Shown here one piece after another: positions 22,596 through 34,430 of a stretch of DNA of 64,000 nucleotides. The notes beneath the pieces were generated by a model. The model ran no database searches and was not told the DNA's origin. It saw nothing but the letters and a program-made list of their open reading frames with translations. The translations under genes were made by a program, and so were the position numbers. Position 1 is the first letter of the stretch. Every line of letters starts with the position of its first letter. Location: assembly GCA_028023455.1 (NCBI GenBank), contig JAQFVV010012400.1, positions 13,275,748 to 13,339,747 on the forward strand. The letters are read 5' to 3'. Source of the DNA: Epiperipatus broadwayi (Eukaryota; Onychophora; Udeonychophora; Euonychophora; Peripatidae).

Positions 22596-22661
22596 TTGCT
22601 CAAGTGGAATTGGACACTAATTCTATTTTGAATGTATGTGTTCTCATGAAGCTCTGTGAAC
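22596..22661 (+). CDS. Possible penultimate exon, plus strand (unknown protein)
   Basis: Strong acceptor (TTATTATTTTTTTAATCAG), then TT completing an upstream codon, 21 codons AQVELDTNSILNVCVLMKLC plus Glu, and one base C before donor GTAAGAGT. The other frames stop early. Joining to the 23114 acceptor gives CGG (Arg) and a quick stop, so the protein would end in CERPKEL. No upstream exon was identified with confidence. Function unknown. Confidence 0.38.
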
Positions 22662-23113
22662 GTAAGAGTCATGTTTATTGCAATAATCATACCCTACATA
22701 TATTTTTACATACATCATAATGACTGACATAAAATTGTTTAAATAATATGTTGCTGCTTAGAGAATGCTGAATTATTAGTATTCTACCTATATTCAGTAT
22801 TTTTTTATTTTATCCAACTTATTTTCAATTTTTTTCCATACCTTTATTCTAAGCGATGTTAAATATTTATTTTTATTTTAATTATCCATATATTTGTTTC
22901 AAAACTCGTATATACCTGTAATGGTAAATCTATTTAAGTTTTGCATGATATGCACTCCTTGAGTTTTACATTTAAAAGTTAAACCTCAATTTAAAAACAT
23001 CTTCACCTTTGATGCAAGATTTGTCATGATTCATTTCATAAATGGGAATAAGTGTAACAAATCTTAATAGTTATATAGGTAAAATAAGACAGTTTTTAAT
23101 TATTCCACTGCAG

Positions 23114-23130
23114 GGCCAAAGGAACTGTGA
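23114..23130 (+). CDS. Possible terminal exon, plus strand
   Basis: Acceptor TTATTCCACTGCAG, then GG completes the codon begun at 22661, followed by codons for Pro-Lys-Glu-Leu and TGA. A very short coding end with the rest as 3' UTR. The support is only phase agreement with 22596-22661. Confidence 0.33.
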
Positions 23131-23825
23131 AGAATAGTGATGAGGATTTAAGCAATTTCCCATCTTGTTTTATTCTTAAATTAAGAATAATTAGTTATCC
23201 ATTTATCAACATATATTGGATGATTAAGTAGGGTGATAATGAGTTGGCTATCTGAAATAAAAATTTCAAACCTGTTAAAAATTTATTTATTTTACTCTTT
23301 CTGGATTGCAATCTGGTCAGACAGATGTGTTTACATTTTGCCAAGAAATTCATTTTTTGTTAACAATAGTGCTATAAATTACTGATGATACGTAGATGTA
23401 AAAAAAATTATTTTCTTTTTAATTTTATTAATATTAAAAAGAATTTTTTTTTAATATATTAAGATTTTTTTTTAATGAAAATAGTAACAACTGCTTTTTT
23501 GCTTCTGTTCACATTCGATATGTAATTGAGAATATCTGTTTTTGCTATGAATTTTATTACTTCAAATATCAGTAATTTTTTGTACAGATGTTACTGTTAT
23601 AGTTTTCTAAACCTAAAATTGCTAATTTAGTACCAATTTTAAATTTTTATCAATGTTTAAAAAGAAACCTGAATGCATTTGAGTAATTATGATGATCAAT
23701 GTTTAGATGTATCATACATAGCATTTGCTGTATTTATTTATTTTTTAACTTTATGAAACCTATATATTTGAATTTACAATTATTTAACTTAATTGTAATA
23801 CTATTGAACTGACAATGGTCAGGCA

Positions 23826-24045
23826 AATCTATAAATAAGGCGGATCAAGATAAGATATATAGTTTCTGTTATCATACTGGGCTAAAGAACTGAGAACATG
23901 TGAGAACAGCAGTCGTGAATAAAAATTAATATTGGTATGCGTATCTCTTTGGAGATGCGTGGCCTTAAATGGGCGTTTACTCGGTCGTTGCCCACCTGAC
24001 TTCGAACTCATCCAGGGATGAATATCTGTCACTTTGCCTGCTAAG
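23826..24045 (-). CDS. Unknown open frame with exon-like start, minus strand
   Basis: Acceptor-like CTACTTAGCAG, then about 68 codons to TAG. It includes KVTDIHPWMSSKSGG and QRPSKRPFKATHLQRDTHTN. Codon use is balanced and G+C exceeds the flanks. It could be a terminal exon, or part of a repeat not recognised here. A plus-strand frame starts only about 25 bp away (24070). No function assigned. Confidence 0.25.
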
Positions 24046-24069
24046 TAGATTGGCGTTCCCTATTGTATT

Positions 24070-24261
24070 ATGCATGGAAAAGGAAGAATGAATACAACTA
24101 AGAAACCTGAAAGCAAGAAAGAAGAAAGTAAACCAAATGCAATAAATAGTACCAAGAATAACCCAGCCAGCCAGAGAGTCTATTACAGGATCAACTATCT
24201 CTGCAAAAAAAGTGGGTTGCGTCCCACAGGATGGTCTACTGAGTGCTCGAGAGAAATCCTA
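24070..24261 (+). CDS. Unknown first-exon-like frame, plus strand
   Basis: ATG then 64 codons to a possible donor CTAG/GTAAACAA at 24262. Residues begin MHGKGRMNTTKKPESKKEES, a lysine-rich start, and continue with QRVYYRINYLCKKSG. Codons are less A/T-biased than chance frames nearby. The R-I-N-Y-L word recalls the start of the Rpp21/Rpr2 RNase P subunit family, but the following residues do not match, so I give no name. No partner exon was found. It may share a start region with the divergent frame at 23826-24045. Confidence 0.32.
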
Positions 24262-24303
24262 GGTAAACAATTTGCTATTTTCATACATGCATGTATTGAT
24301 TAA

Positions 24304-27288
24304 TTTCATATTAGAAAACCAAACTGAGAATAAATTAAAGTGCACAATATTTTAAAATAAATAAAAAAAGAACTTTCTAAAGTAGCTATTTTTAGAAAGG
24401 GAACAATTACTCGTCAGACTTTTATCAATTATCCGTTCAGAAGTTTAATTATATGTTTCCATGTTTATAGCCTTTTTTTTTTGTATTTTAGATGTGTAAA
24501 TTTATTATATCATTTAACTTGATGATTTTTTTATTCTTTTGTATTAAACATTATTACTGCTAAATTGGTTGTCTTTCTTGATTTTCTTTATCAAGCGAAT
24601 GAATAATAGTATTAAATTAAATCTAAGTTAATAAATTGAGTCAGTTAACTTTTAATTTAAATGAAAAGGTGAAAGATATTCTAAAGAAACGGAAAGGTGA
24701 TATAAACAAAAGGGGGAGAGGGTTGTGTACTCGGCTATTATCAGTGGTAATCTTTCAAGCGCTGGATGTCTAATAAAGCACTCAAGAATATTTATCCATC
24801 AGCCAAGGGGCATCTGATCGGGAAATATAACGGAGTAATAAGTATGTATGTATTGAAGCAGTCGGATCTAAGTTCGATCCTAGCTTCTGATCTTTCACAT
24901 GTAGCCAACTTCAAACCCTTGTACTAACCTTGAATTTCCGATGCAATGGGGCTTTATACGTTCAGTCCACACTAGTTTCCTTAAAGAAAAACTATTATAA
25001 ATGTGTGTTAAAATTTACTCATTTGAGATTTAAACTAATTTCCATTAATAAATTCATGTTAGAATTATTCATGAATTTATATATATTATAACTGCGTGGA
25101 TTGTGCGTATATATTTAAATGTACATATTCATTCTAAAGTTTCATTGCGTCGGAAATGTTTTATTTTACTTTAAATAGTTTGTTCAAATTTTTAGTGATT
25201 AAAAGCTACATTCTTTCGATAAGCTTTCAGATTGTCCCTTTCCAAAAACAATGGGTAAAGTTTTTATTAATTAGAAAAAGATGGTCCTTTGATTTTAAAA
25301 ATTCATTTTCTAATTAGAAAATGAATTCAAGTTAATGAGTTTGAAAGCCTTATCGAAGGAATGTATCTAAAAACAACTAGTAAATTTTTGTAAGATTGAT
25401 TAGGAAAGAAGCGCTAGCCTGAAGGCATCAGATACAGTATAAAGAGCCCAGGAAAAGTTTCCAAGCAGCTATTATTCCTCATTAAGGGAAGCCATATATA
25501 TTTGATTAGAGAAGAAGCCGCCCAGTTAAATTATGAGGTAAAATAGTGTTTCTACCATGGTGGGGGGGGGGGCTTAACTTCAAGAGTCTGACTATGGTTC
25601 CTTAAGTCCCCTGAAAATCTTCAATGTGGCTGCAATATAAAAATTCATATACCAATCGTAAGCTGCCGAAACCTTAGAGAAATCCATCAAAATGCTATTC
25701 ACATAATTTTCAAAATGCGCGCATACGTTTCATCCAACTGGACTCTGCCCTATGGAAACTCAGAAGCCAATCATGAAGAAATGGTAATATCTTTCCTTTT
25801 GACCTGGCCAGTTCTGAACTTTAAGTTAAAACATCTTTAAGCTATCTACTGTAAAATTGTCTTTTTATTAATGCTATTTTAAATTATGTAGTAATTCTCT
25901 ATCTATCTCTAGTCTTCAGATTTAATATCTGTTAACTTTCCTTTCTTACGATGGCGGTTCGTTTATTTAACCCTATTATATATTTGCTAGATGATTATTA
26001 ATATAATTTATTTTTTATTATATGCCAATAATAACTTCAACTCGATAATAATTCCTTCGTTGCATTTGCCGTGTTAAATAATATTTATTTTTATAGTAAT
26101 TCTTACCCACTAGAACTAATTTGATACAGTTCTATTAATTATCGAGTTAAAGGATTTATACAGTTTTTGCTATTTTATTAATGGCTAATAACAACAAATT
26201 ATTAGCTCAATTTCTAACCTATGCTCCCGGCCACTTTACTGAGTTTATAATATCTATTTATTCACATTAATATATTATTTCGCAAAAAGGTCGATAAAGG
26301 AGTTAAAGGAATATATTCTAATTCAAATTTTATACTTTCTAGTAATATTCAGGAAGGGCATGGGATTTAGGGCATAATTAATATAATTTCTAATTGCATT
26401 AAATACTTTTTGATTAAAGCACGTTTGACATTAATTTAACTTGATCAGGTCATCACGTAGAGCACTCTTTATATAAATTGAGTTTTATTATTTAAATACG
26501 ATGATTACCAAGTCATCATTTTCCGAACGTTGCTGACACGAGCCATCTTCTGTTTCATAGGCTTGTCCTCGGTGATATTTCTATTAGTTTAATTATCTAG
26601 GAAGAAAGCACTTCCTCCACTTGCTCGTTTTTTTATTATATTGGAACACCAAAGGCTCGTGGCTATGACCCGGCCTGGTTTCCCCTCATACTTAAATCAC
26701 CGACCAGCCATCATATTTATCGTGTTCATTTTTATAGCTCATAAGTCGTCAGTACCGTTTATTTCTCAGTTCTAGTAAAGCCCGCTCTAATGCTCTTAAA
26801 TCGTGATGAATTGATTTTATTAAAGTCGAACAAATTCATATTTATTTATAATTAAGTAAGTTTTCTATTAAATATTAAAGTTATGCCCTAAATACGTATC
26901 TTGCTCTTTGTGAATTGATTTACGAATGTGAAAATAAATATCACATTCTTTCCTTTACAATCAGAATAATAATTTCAGTCATAGCCAAATACTTTATTTT
27001 CTTGTCGGGGGCATAGACACATATATTTATCATATAATATTGCATAATAGTATTGGCATATAATAAGGACTGCCATTCTTGTTGTAAATATAAATTCCGT
27101 TTAAAGACTAGAGGTAATCTATATAATCGCAATCTAAAAGTTGAACAAAATTATAATTATTATTAAACATTTTATTAACACATTTGGTTTTTTCTTTTTA
27201 TTCAAATTATTTTAATATTAATGCTCACTGTCTGTATTGGCAACCCGAACATATATATATGAGTTGACTTATAAAGATTCTTAGTTAC
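24304..27288. other. Mixed non-coding region with less A+T-rich blocks
   Basis: Blocks at about 24715-24970, 25400-25800 and 26500-26720 are richer in G+C than the rest and may hold untranslated exons (perhaps of COX14) or old repeats. The first includes CTAAGTTCGATCCTAGC, which looks like a box B, but no box A lies at tRNA distance. At 25205-25375 an imperfect inverted repeat (ATTCTTTCGATAAGCTTTCA against TGAAAGCCTTATCGAAGGAAT) is visible. A run of nine G residues starts near 25561. No exon could be proved. Confidence 0.35.
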
Positions 27289-27294
27289 TTTATT
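27289..27294 (-). terminator. Poly(A) signal of gene F
   Basis: AATAAA on the minus strand, 31 bases after the gene F stop codon. This is a typical signal position if cleavage follows shortly after a very short 3' UTR. Confidence 0.5.
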
Positions 27295-27325
27295 ATACTT
27301 CATTAGAGTTAAATCAGGGGTCTCT

Positions 27326-27566
27326 TTAATCATCATCATCCGTTGAGCTAGTTCCTTGGCGCATAGTCATGTACCATCGATATATGTCATCCATTGATTT
27401 GATCTGAGCTCGTGAGTTGGGTTTGAATTCAGTTTGAACCATCTGGGTTTGAATCCGACTTTGAGTTTGTTGATGTGTTGGCTTCTCATTTGACCGGTAC
27501 AGTATTATTCCAGGGTTCGTTAAGAATACAGACTTGAGGGCTAATTTAGTCTGTATTTGCTTCTTG
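27326..27566 (-). CDS. Gene F, terminal exon (unknown protein, 78 codons)
   Basis: An uninterrupted minus-strand frame from acceptor TACTGTTACCTCAAG (exon from 27566; a second AG allows 27562) to TAA at 27326-27328. It reads KQIQTKLALKSVFLTNPGII, then a Gln/Thr-rich middle (THQQTQSRIQTQMVQTEF), then QIKSMDDIYRWYMTMRQG and an acidic end TSSTDDDD. Balanced codon use, higher G+C than flanks, and an AATAAA 31 bases downstream support a real 3' exon. No start codon is near the beginning, so upstream exons must lie beyond 27566. The gene therefore overlaps or encloses COX14 on the other strand. I do not recognise the protein. Confidence 0.55.
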
Positions 27567-27943
27567 CTTGAGGTAACAGTAGAAATTAAATATAACGAAA
27601 ACTGTTACAATATGTAAAAATTTGTAGAACATAAATACGAAAATAATATATAAAAATACAATTATTAAGTGGAGGCAATGCTTTCCTTGCATACATGCAG
27701 CAGAAGTCATTGGTTATCAGCCTATCTAAATGCTAAAGTAATTTGTGGTAATAAGTTAGCAAACATTGACATATTACTACTTATTAAGGTTTATTCTACT
27801 TGCCTTCAGGCTAAACTTAACATTCTGCTAATTGGGATGAGGACCTGAAATATTGTGTAGATATTTATGTAAGTGTAAATATGAGTGTTTATTTTAATAA
27901 ATATTGGATATTCAGAATTGTATAATTTTTTAATTTTTTTCAG
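27567..27943. other. Intron DNA upstream of COX14 coding exon
   Basis: No coding exon seen. It ends in the COX14 acceptor tract TTTTTTTCAG (AG at 27942-27943). The minus-strand frame at 27806-27991 is a shadow across the COX14 start. Confidence 0.4.
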
Positions 27944-27959
27944 ATTTTTATAATAAATT

Positions 27960-28151
27960 ATGGCTCTCAAAGGTAGACAAGTTGCAGACATTCTGCATAA
28001 AACAGTCGTTTCTGGTTTAATAGGATTAACAGTAATTGGTGGAGTAATGCTTTGTTCACGAGTTTATGAATTTTTTACTGTAATTAAACCACAATTAAAT
28101 GAACAGAAAAGAAGAAAAGAAATGGAATTATTGCAAGAAAGTACGGAATAA
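27960..28151 (+). CDS. COX14: COX14 homologue, cytochrome c oxidase assembly factor (63 aa)
   Basis: COX14 is a small inner-membrane protein of mitochondria. It binds newly made COX1 and couples its synthesis to complex IV assembly. Here residues 5-14 (GRQVADILHK) correspond to GKQLADIGYK of vertebrate COX14. They are followed by one hydrophobic span (about 16-33), a Gly-Gly and C-S-R-V-Y-E-F-F (32-39) where vertebrates have C-S-V-R-V-Y-H-Y-F. The basic, polar C-terminal tail also fits. Length 63 is close to the usual 57. There is no cleavable presequence, as in the family. The start is the only Met, 17 bases after a good splice acceptor, so the 5' UTR is split and the whole coding sequence is in one exon. 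Downstream AATAAA-type sequence occurs near 28548. Confidence 0.8.
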   Translation: MALKGRQVADILHKTVVSGLIGLTVIGGVMLCSRVYEFFTVIKPQLNEQKRRKEMELLQESTE

Positions 28152-31100
28152 TTTATCATCACTTATGTAGACCAAATCTTGTTCTTAGTCCTTCTCAAGT
28201 AAAAAAAGTATTAAATTATGTATTTTACTTACTGTTTTTTTTTTTTAAAATTTGTCAAAATGTTAAAAAAAAACTTTATTATCACCATGCATTTCAAATT
28301 TCAATGTATATTTATCATTACATATGTACTTAACAATTGTAAATATAAAACATGAATGAGTGTAAAAATGAAATATTTACTATTAATATAAAATCTTTGA
28401 CAGGATCCATAAAATATGTTTTTGAATTGGAATTGTTCAATGGTGCATACGATTATGCTTAACATGTTATACATTAACAATAAGAAGTTATTGTTGATGT
28501 GATGTATAAATTTTTTTTTTTTATTTTAAAAATTTAAAACAAAAAAGAAATAATAAACTTATTAAGAAGGTTTTGTTTCAATTTTGATGATTTCATTACA
28601 AGTAATATCATTGTGTGGGCATGAATCCTGGCCATTTGTATAATTAGTAATATATACTATTAAAAGCCTTACAAATTTCATGTTTAAGAGAAATTAAAGA
28701 TTAAACAAATGATGAAATACCTAAACTGACTTGCTGCAGAGTGCAAATACTACAGTTAACATTAGAGATAAAGATTGCAGGAATAGATGGAAGATGTAGA
28801 AAAGAATGGATGGGTATAAGAAATTGCGAAAGATTGTTATTCACAACTTTAAGGATTGTGAAAAATAGGATTTGTTGATTACAAACCTTGAAGTCAAAGA
28901 GGGCACCAAGAAATCATTATGTCTTTAAAAAATATATGTACATTTTATATTGGTAATAAAAATACTAATGTAACTGTCAATCATTGCTATTGAAAATGTG
29001 TAAATAGCAATTTTTATTTTAGGTTGAGTCTTAAATTATGATGACAATAAAGATTTATAGTTGACTTTTATTTACATTTTTTAATAAAAACTAGACATCT
29101 ATATACAGATAAAATGATAAAGTAATATGTGGCATAATATTAAATTGGTAATGCAGAATTGAAATAATTTTGGAAGCAGTTTATATATATAAAATGCTGT
29201 AGCAAGATCATACGGTGTAATAATTAGCATATCTGCATGCCATTCCTATGACTTTAGGTATAAATCCAGATCTGATAAAACTGGGAAAATTTTAGATTCC
29301 AAATATGTTTAGGATTTCTCTTTTAAGAAAAATAGCACATGGTTAAATTTCTAAAGGAAAAACAGTAAAAACTCACAAAGGCAATTGCAAGTCTATTGAA
29401 TAATGCCTTTATATCCACCCTTATTCTGAGGGTTTTCTGTTTTAGAAAAAAATTAGCCGATTTATTTACTATATTCAAAAGAAGTATAACATTTTTTTGT
29501 ATTAATCCCTAAGAGAGTCATTTTCTTTGATTTTTTTTTATTGGTTCTGATACGTTTTAATTGCTGAACACTTTTTATAGAGGTAAATCTTTCTGTTCAT
29601 GTTTGAATGTTATCCAAATCAATTATCCATTCCTTATTATTATCTTTGAGGATTTTGGCAGGTTTGTCCTACCCAAAACTATCTTTTATGGCATACTTTT
29701 GCAATAATGGTGCAATTACATAAAAAAGACTTCCAAGCTTATACACTTGCAGTCTGAATAACAACTTCTCCTCACCACTTGTAGTTATCATTTTATTAAT
29801 CATCCACTTTTTAATTTTATTGTATATATAAAAGACCTGAATGTAGAATAGTACTATCATGAATTTCTAAAAGTTATCTCTCAGTTTAACTGAACAGATA
29901 GATGGCTACAAGTCTTTAGTATAGATCAAGAGACAGATTTCATGGCATAGAATTTACTATGAAATCTAACTTAAGAATTCCTGGATGTGTCAATGAAAAA
30001 TTGATAATAAAAATTATTTAAGTAATGATATGTGTTCTCATTTAATGCTCCAACATTAGATTCAGAAAGTTCAAAGAAAGGAAGCTTTTATTCTTTATTG
30101 GCTAATATTGTCTCAATATTATGAGAAGACTGAATTTTTTCTTATGCATGTAGTGGAAGAAATAGAAAATGATAATTTAAAGTTATTGGAATGCTGTTAT
30201 TGTGGTTTTTATACACCATATGGATTAACAATTGAGTTTTTTTTTTTTTTTAAATAGAAAAGTCTCTAAAATATGTTGACTCCATTGACACTTAAAATAA
30301 TGGCTTATGTAAGAATCAGAATGTTAAAAATGTCAATATCACTTTGGCTCTTATAGATGCAGATCATAAATTAATATTGTATTCTTCAAAGTCAAAATAT
30401 ATTAAAAGGTAGGTCCCTTTTCAAACATATTGATAGAAAATTTAATGCTAATTTTTTAGAAGCAATTGCTAAATTGTATTAAATTTTAATAGTAGTGAAT
30501 ATAAGTTTGATCTTGGATTCATTAAAAAGAATCCTGATTGGATTCTTGACAGTGATTATTATATTAGTAACCAGATTAAAACTCAGCTTGATAGAATAAT
30601 AAAATGAATGTGGACTTCATAAGTAATAGAGATATTTAAAGGCAGAAGTTAACCAATTGACAAGACTTAAGAATGAAGGATAGATAAAAACTGTAAAGAA
30701 GATAGTCATTTACTGATCATGGTCTCTTTTTTGTTAAAAGTAAAGCATGGACTTGAAAAAGTTATAATCTTATTAAATCAATCGATGGAGAAATTATTTT
30801 GATGATTTTTTTGAAATACTGCTGACAGCTTTTAATGCTATATCTAGCATATATATTTATTTGGATTTAAATAGATATATAAATTGCAAAGATAAAAACA
30901 ATTCTCTGGAATCTTATAAACAAAAAGACTGCAGATCCTAATGAAGTACCTAATGATTTTAAAATAAAATGTTACTTTCAAAATTGAATTTTTCTTAGGA
31001 ATATATGAGACTATAAAGTTATTCCAACTGATATTAATCTGCAACAATTTTATGTAATTTCTACAGCTGGTATCTCATACTGATCACAAGAAATGTACTA

Positions 31101-31400
31101 CTTTATGATGTAATCAAATGAGCATTTAAGATTAATAAAATAATTTAATTCAGAACATTTTCTGCTTGGTTTTTTGACGAGCTCCATACAAATTGGCTTG
31201 CTACATATTCTGCTTAAAAAAAAGTTTATTTTTTCAACTGGGATCACTTGGACACATTATTTTAAGTAAATTAGAATGTTATTATAAGGAAATAAATTTG
31301 ATTTTGTTTTTTATTATAAGCATTACTTGCAAAAAAAATATATTTGTATAAATAAGTAGAAAAATATAACCATAAATCACAAAAAATTGAGAAATAAAAT
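28152..31400. other. COX14 3' flank and AT-rich spacer
   Basis: Contains the COX14 3' UTR and non-coding DNA. Around 30320-30380 a short frame reads NVNITLALIDADHKLIL, recalling the first catalytic region of Harbinger-type DDE transposases, but it is too short to call. A 14-T run lies near 30238. Open frames at 29669-29860 and 30844-31047 are not supported. Confidence 0.35.
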
Positions 31401-31409
31401 TATGTATCT

Positions 31410-31945
31410 CTAAACAGAGGCATAAATACTTACAAATCAATAGCATTCTATCCTATGGACAGGTCACAGTTAATTTATCCATTTCTACATTCTGTTCTGG
31501 TCATTGCCCAAATCTTCACTTCCATATATTTCTATCTCTTATATTATCCAGCAAGGTTAATTTTCTTTGTTCTTGCTTATTTCCATTCCCTCCAAAACAC
31601 CCCTCATTAAATTATTCTTTTTTCTTAGTATATGTCCAATCCAGTTTCTCTTTCTATCCAATTTTCTCATCTACTTTTTCATTTACTCTTTCCAAAACTT
31701 TATCATTTTACTCATCCAACTAATTTTCTCCATGATCACATCTTAAAGGCTTGTAGTCAGCTCCTAATTCTTTTAATCATCTATGTTTCACAACTGTATA
31801 ATCATGCACTCCATAAACAGCACTTAATCTTTTCCTTGCATTTCTTTTCAATAGTTCACAGAATATTTTCTATTTCTTTTAACAAGTGCCTCCTTTGCCA
31901 ATGCTATTGTTTTTTAGAATTTTATGAAGCATCCTTAAATGATAT
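31410..31945 (-). pseudogene. LINE reverse-transcriptase C-terminal region, decayed
   Basis: On the minus strand, stop-broken frames show the order expected after the reverse-transcriptase core: LAKEALVKR, a Cys/Trp/Ser-Val-like block (KCCLWS..YSCET), RRLGADY/WR-like residues, EKISWM, KVLERVNEKVDEKIG, RNWIGHILRKK and GVLEGMEISK. The W-I-G-H-I-(L/M)-R motif and the L-E-G word are typical of RTE- and R1/Jockey-related LINE C-termini. The plus-strand open frame at 31632-32024 is its shadow. Family-level naming is uncertain. Confidence 0.65.
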
Positions 31946-32089
31946 TTTTCTATCGACTAGTAAAGTGGAAAAAATAATAGCTCTTTATACAACTGATTTA
32001 ATTACAATAGTTATACTATTATAATATGCTGCCTTTTAATTTATTAAATACAGTAATATATTGAAGTCTTTGCTGCACCTCAGTATTAA

Positions 32090-34430
32090 AATCAATTTTT
32101 CTGGTTAAAAAGCATCCAAATGAAAATACAGCAGAATTGGATTATATTTTGACTAACAGAAAATATGTAATTCAAGATTTTAATATTTTTAATAAATTCA
32201 TCTTGGGAAGTGATTATCGATTAGTAAGATATAAGGTACAAAACTAGAGAGGCAAAAATTATTAAAAAAAAACTATTCACAATTGATTTTCCTGATCTTC
32301 AGAAACATTACAATGAATTTGAATTAAAACATGCAAATCATTTTTAAATATTGACAGATTTGAATGAAATCAATACAAAAAACGAACCAATTGATCAATA
32401 AAGTTTCTATAGAAATAAAACTATAATATATATATATTAAAAATGATTCATTAAAAAGAATTGGATATCTAGAGTTGTGTAAAATGATATGAAAAAGACA
32501 ACAATATAATTATGAATTAGCAAAGAAAACTAGAGAAGAGAATAAATCTGAAACATGATATAGATAGGAAACATTTCTGCAATAAGAAGAAAATATGGAA
32601 CTATTACTAAAAAGAGAGATGACATTATGAAATGTGTGAAAGAGTTCTATAAAGAATTGTATAGCAATAAATAATCCCTTACAATTACTACATCTGAATT
32701 GCCTAATATTTTAAATAAAGTGAGACATGCAATTAAATCTATGAAAAATGGGAAAACTTTAGATAATGATGGAAAAATAATATTTTAAAAGAAATAGGTG
32801 AAGAAATGATAATTGTTGGCATAGTTATATACCAAATGTTTATCTGAAAGTTTGTGATGATGCCATTTTAGTTGTACTTATATGTTGGACTATTTTCATG
32901 TAAATATTGAGAATGTCTTTAGAAAAAAATTTTAAACTTTAATTTTCCAGTTATATTTAACTTGTTAGTAATAGCACACAAGTTAGTACATATGTAATGT
33001 TTCGAGAGGTATTATTCTTCTTAATTGTTGTTGGTCGGCTTCAGCGACAGTACTAAAATAACAAACTTGGACTTTACATTCTTGAAGAAGTGAGATGAAT
33101 ACTAGTCGAAACATATATATATATATTAATCTGTGTGTTATTACTAACCAATTATTGTAATTGAAAAATTTAAATAAAGTTAAAAAAATTTCTAACAGTC
33201 AATATTTAATGTTAGATAATGGAAATAGTACAAACAAATAAATACAGTTATGTCAAATATCTAAAAGATAATATATATCAGATGATTGGAAAATGTAGTA
33301 ATAATATTGATATTTTAAAAAGGTGATAAAAAAATATTAGAAATTACAGATTTATATACAAAATTTTTCCAAGATAATTACAACTCATCTACAGCAAACT
33401 GGTTTTTAACTGACCAAAAGAACAAACTGTATTTGGGATCACACCTAAGTACTGAAAGAAGTTATAGAAAGAACCAATTAATATGGATTTCTATTATTTT
33501 CTGGATTTGTAGATTATGAAAAAGCATTTGATCCTATAAGGATTTCCAGAGTGATTAAAGCATTGGATCATCAAAATATAAACCAGAATATTGTCATTTG
33601 CTAAAGAATATCAGAATACAATGATTAGATTATATAATGATATTAATTAGATTAATATTGAGAAGAGTATATGATAGTAGCTCCAAAATTTTTTACAGCA
33701 TTTTTACAAGAAGTATATTGGGATTAAAATGGAAAACTAAAAGAGTAAAAATAAATGGAGATTATTTAAGTCATCTAGATTTTGAAAACAATGTAATTGT
33801 TTTTATAAATAATGCTTCAGGAAATATTGCAACAGTTATCAGATGAAAGTAGGATTAAAGATAAATGCTAAAAAAGTAAAATAATATTCAATTGATTTTT
33901 TTCAAAAGAAAATCAAGATAATGATGAATTAGAAGTAAGCAGGATGAAACTAATCAAAAAAACTTGGATGGAGTTCTTTTGGTAGAAATAAGTATATATT
34001 AAAATGAAATATGTTTGAAAAGGAAAGTTTTTAATAAGAGTATTTTACTAATTTATGAAACAGTCTTGGACCTATTAGAAGAGCAATATAGAGACTTCAA
34101 ATTACTCAACAAAGTATGGAAAGATGTTAGTAAATAACAAGAAAGGACTGAAAATGAAATACATAGATGAGAGAATAACAATCGAAAGAATTAAGAGACT
34201 GAAGTGGAACTGGCCTGGTCATATTATTAGGAGAGATAATATATAGGTATTCAAAAATTTAATTCCCAAGATATTGTAAAAGACTGCATGAGAGATGGAT
34301 GAATGAAATAAGGAAGTTTGCTACTGTTATGTGGAGAAGAGAGACTGGAGATGAGAAACTGGATTAAACTTAAAAGATACTATCCTGCAATGGATCAATA
34401 ATGCTTGAAAGTGATATTTAAAATTAATCC
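32090..34430 (+). pseudogene. RTE-type LINE, copy 1, interrupted by a SINE dimer
   Basis: Broken frames in order: end of an endonuclease (LDYILTNRKYVIQDF, then ILGSDYRLVRYK, where the family has SDHRL), a linker (KCVKEFYKELYSNK, AIKSMKNGKT), the reverse-transcriptase core (GFVDYEKAFDPIRI near 33500; KWKTKRVKINGDYLSHLDF near 33730, where the active F-A-D-D is lost as F-E-N-N), then RTE-like C-terminal words (ELAWSYY near 34205, for WAGHI). The order and spacing match endonuclease-reverse transcriptases of the RTE clade. Many stops and frameshifts make it long dead. A SINE dimer at 32877-33240 splits the region before the core. Confidence 0.8.
32877..33240. repeat. SINE head-to-head inverted dimer inside LINE copy 1
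   Basis: Left arm starts TATATGTTGGACTATTTTC, with AACTTGTTAGTAATAGCACA, GTTTCGAGAGGTATTATTC and GGCTTCAGCGACAGTACTA. Right arm: TTCTTGAAGAAGTGAGATGA, GTCGAAACATATATAT, TGTGTGTTATTACTAACCAA and GATAATGGAAATAGTACAAA. Structure and order equal the dimers at 18556 and 59752. The arms are diverged and the centre lacks a clear tRNA head. The outer words GTTGTACTTATATG and CAAATAAATACAG are again inverted relatives, extending the repeat to the edges. Confidence 0.78.

Noticed and set aside
24715-24970. Possible tRNA-derived SINE
   Set aside because: GTTCGATCC resembles box B, but the only box-A-like word is about 140 bases away, far beyond tRNA spacing.
30300-30400. Harbinger-like DDE fragment (LALIDADHKLIL)
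   Set aside because: Only about a dozen suggestive residues, no second motif, no TIRs.
31632-32024. 130-codon plus-strand frame
   Set aside because: Antisense shadow of a decayed LINE whose minus-strand frames carry recognisable motifs.
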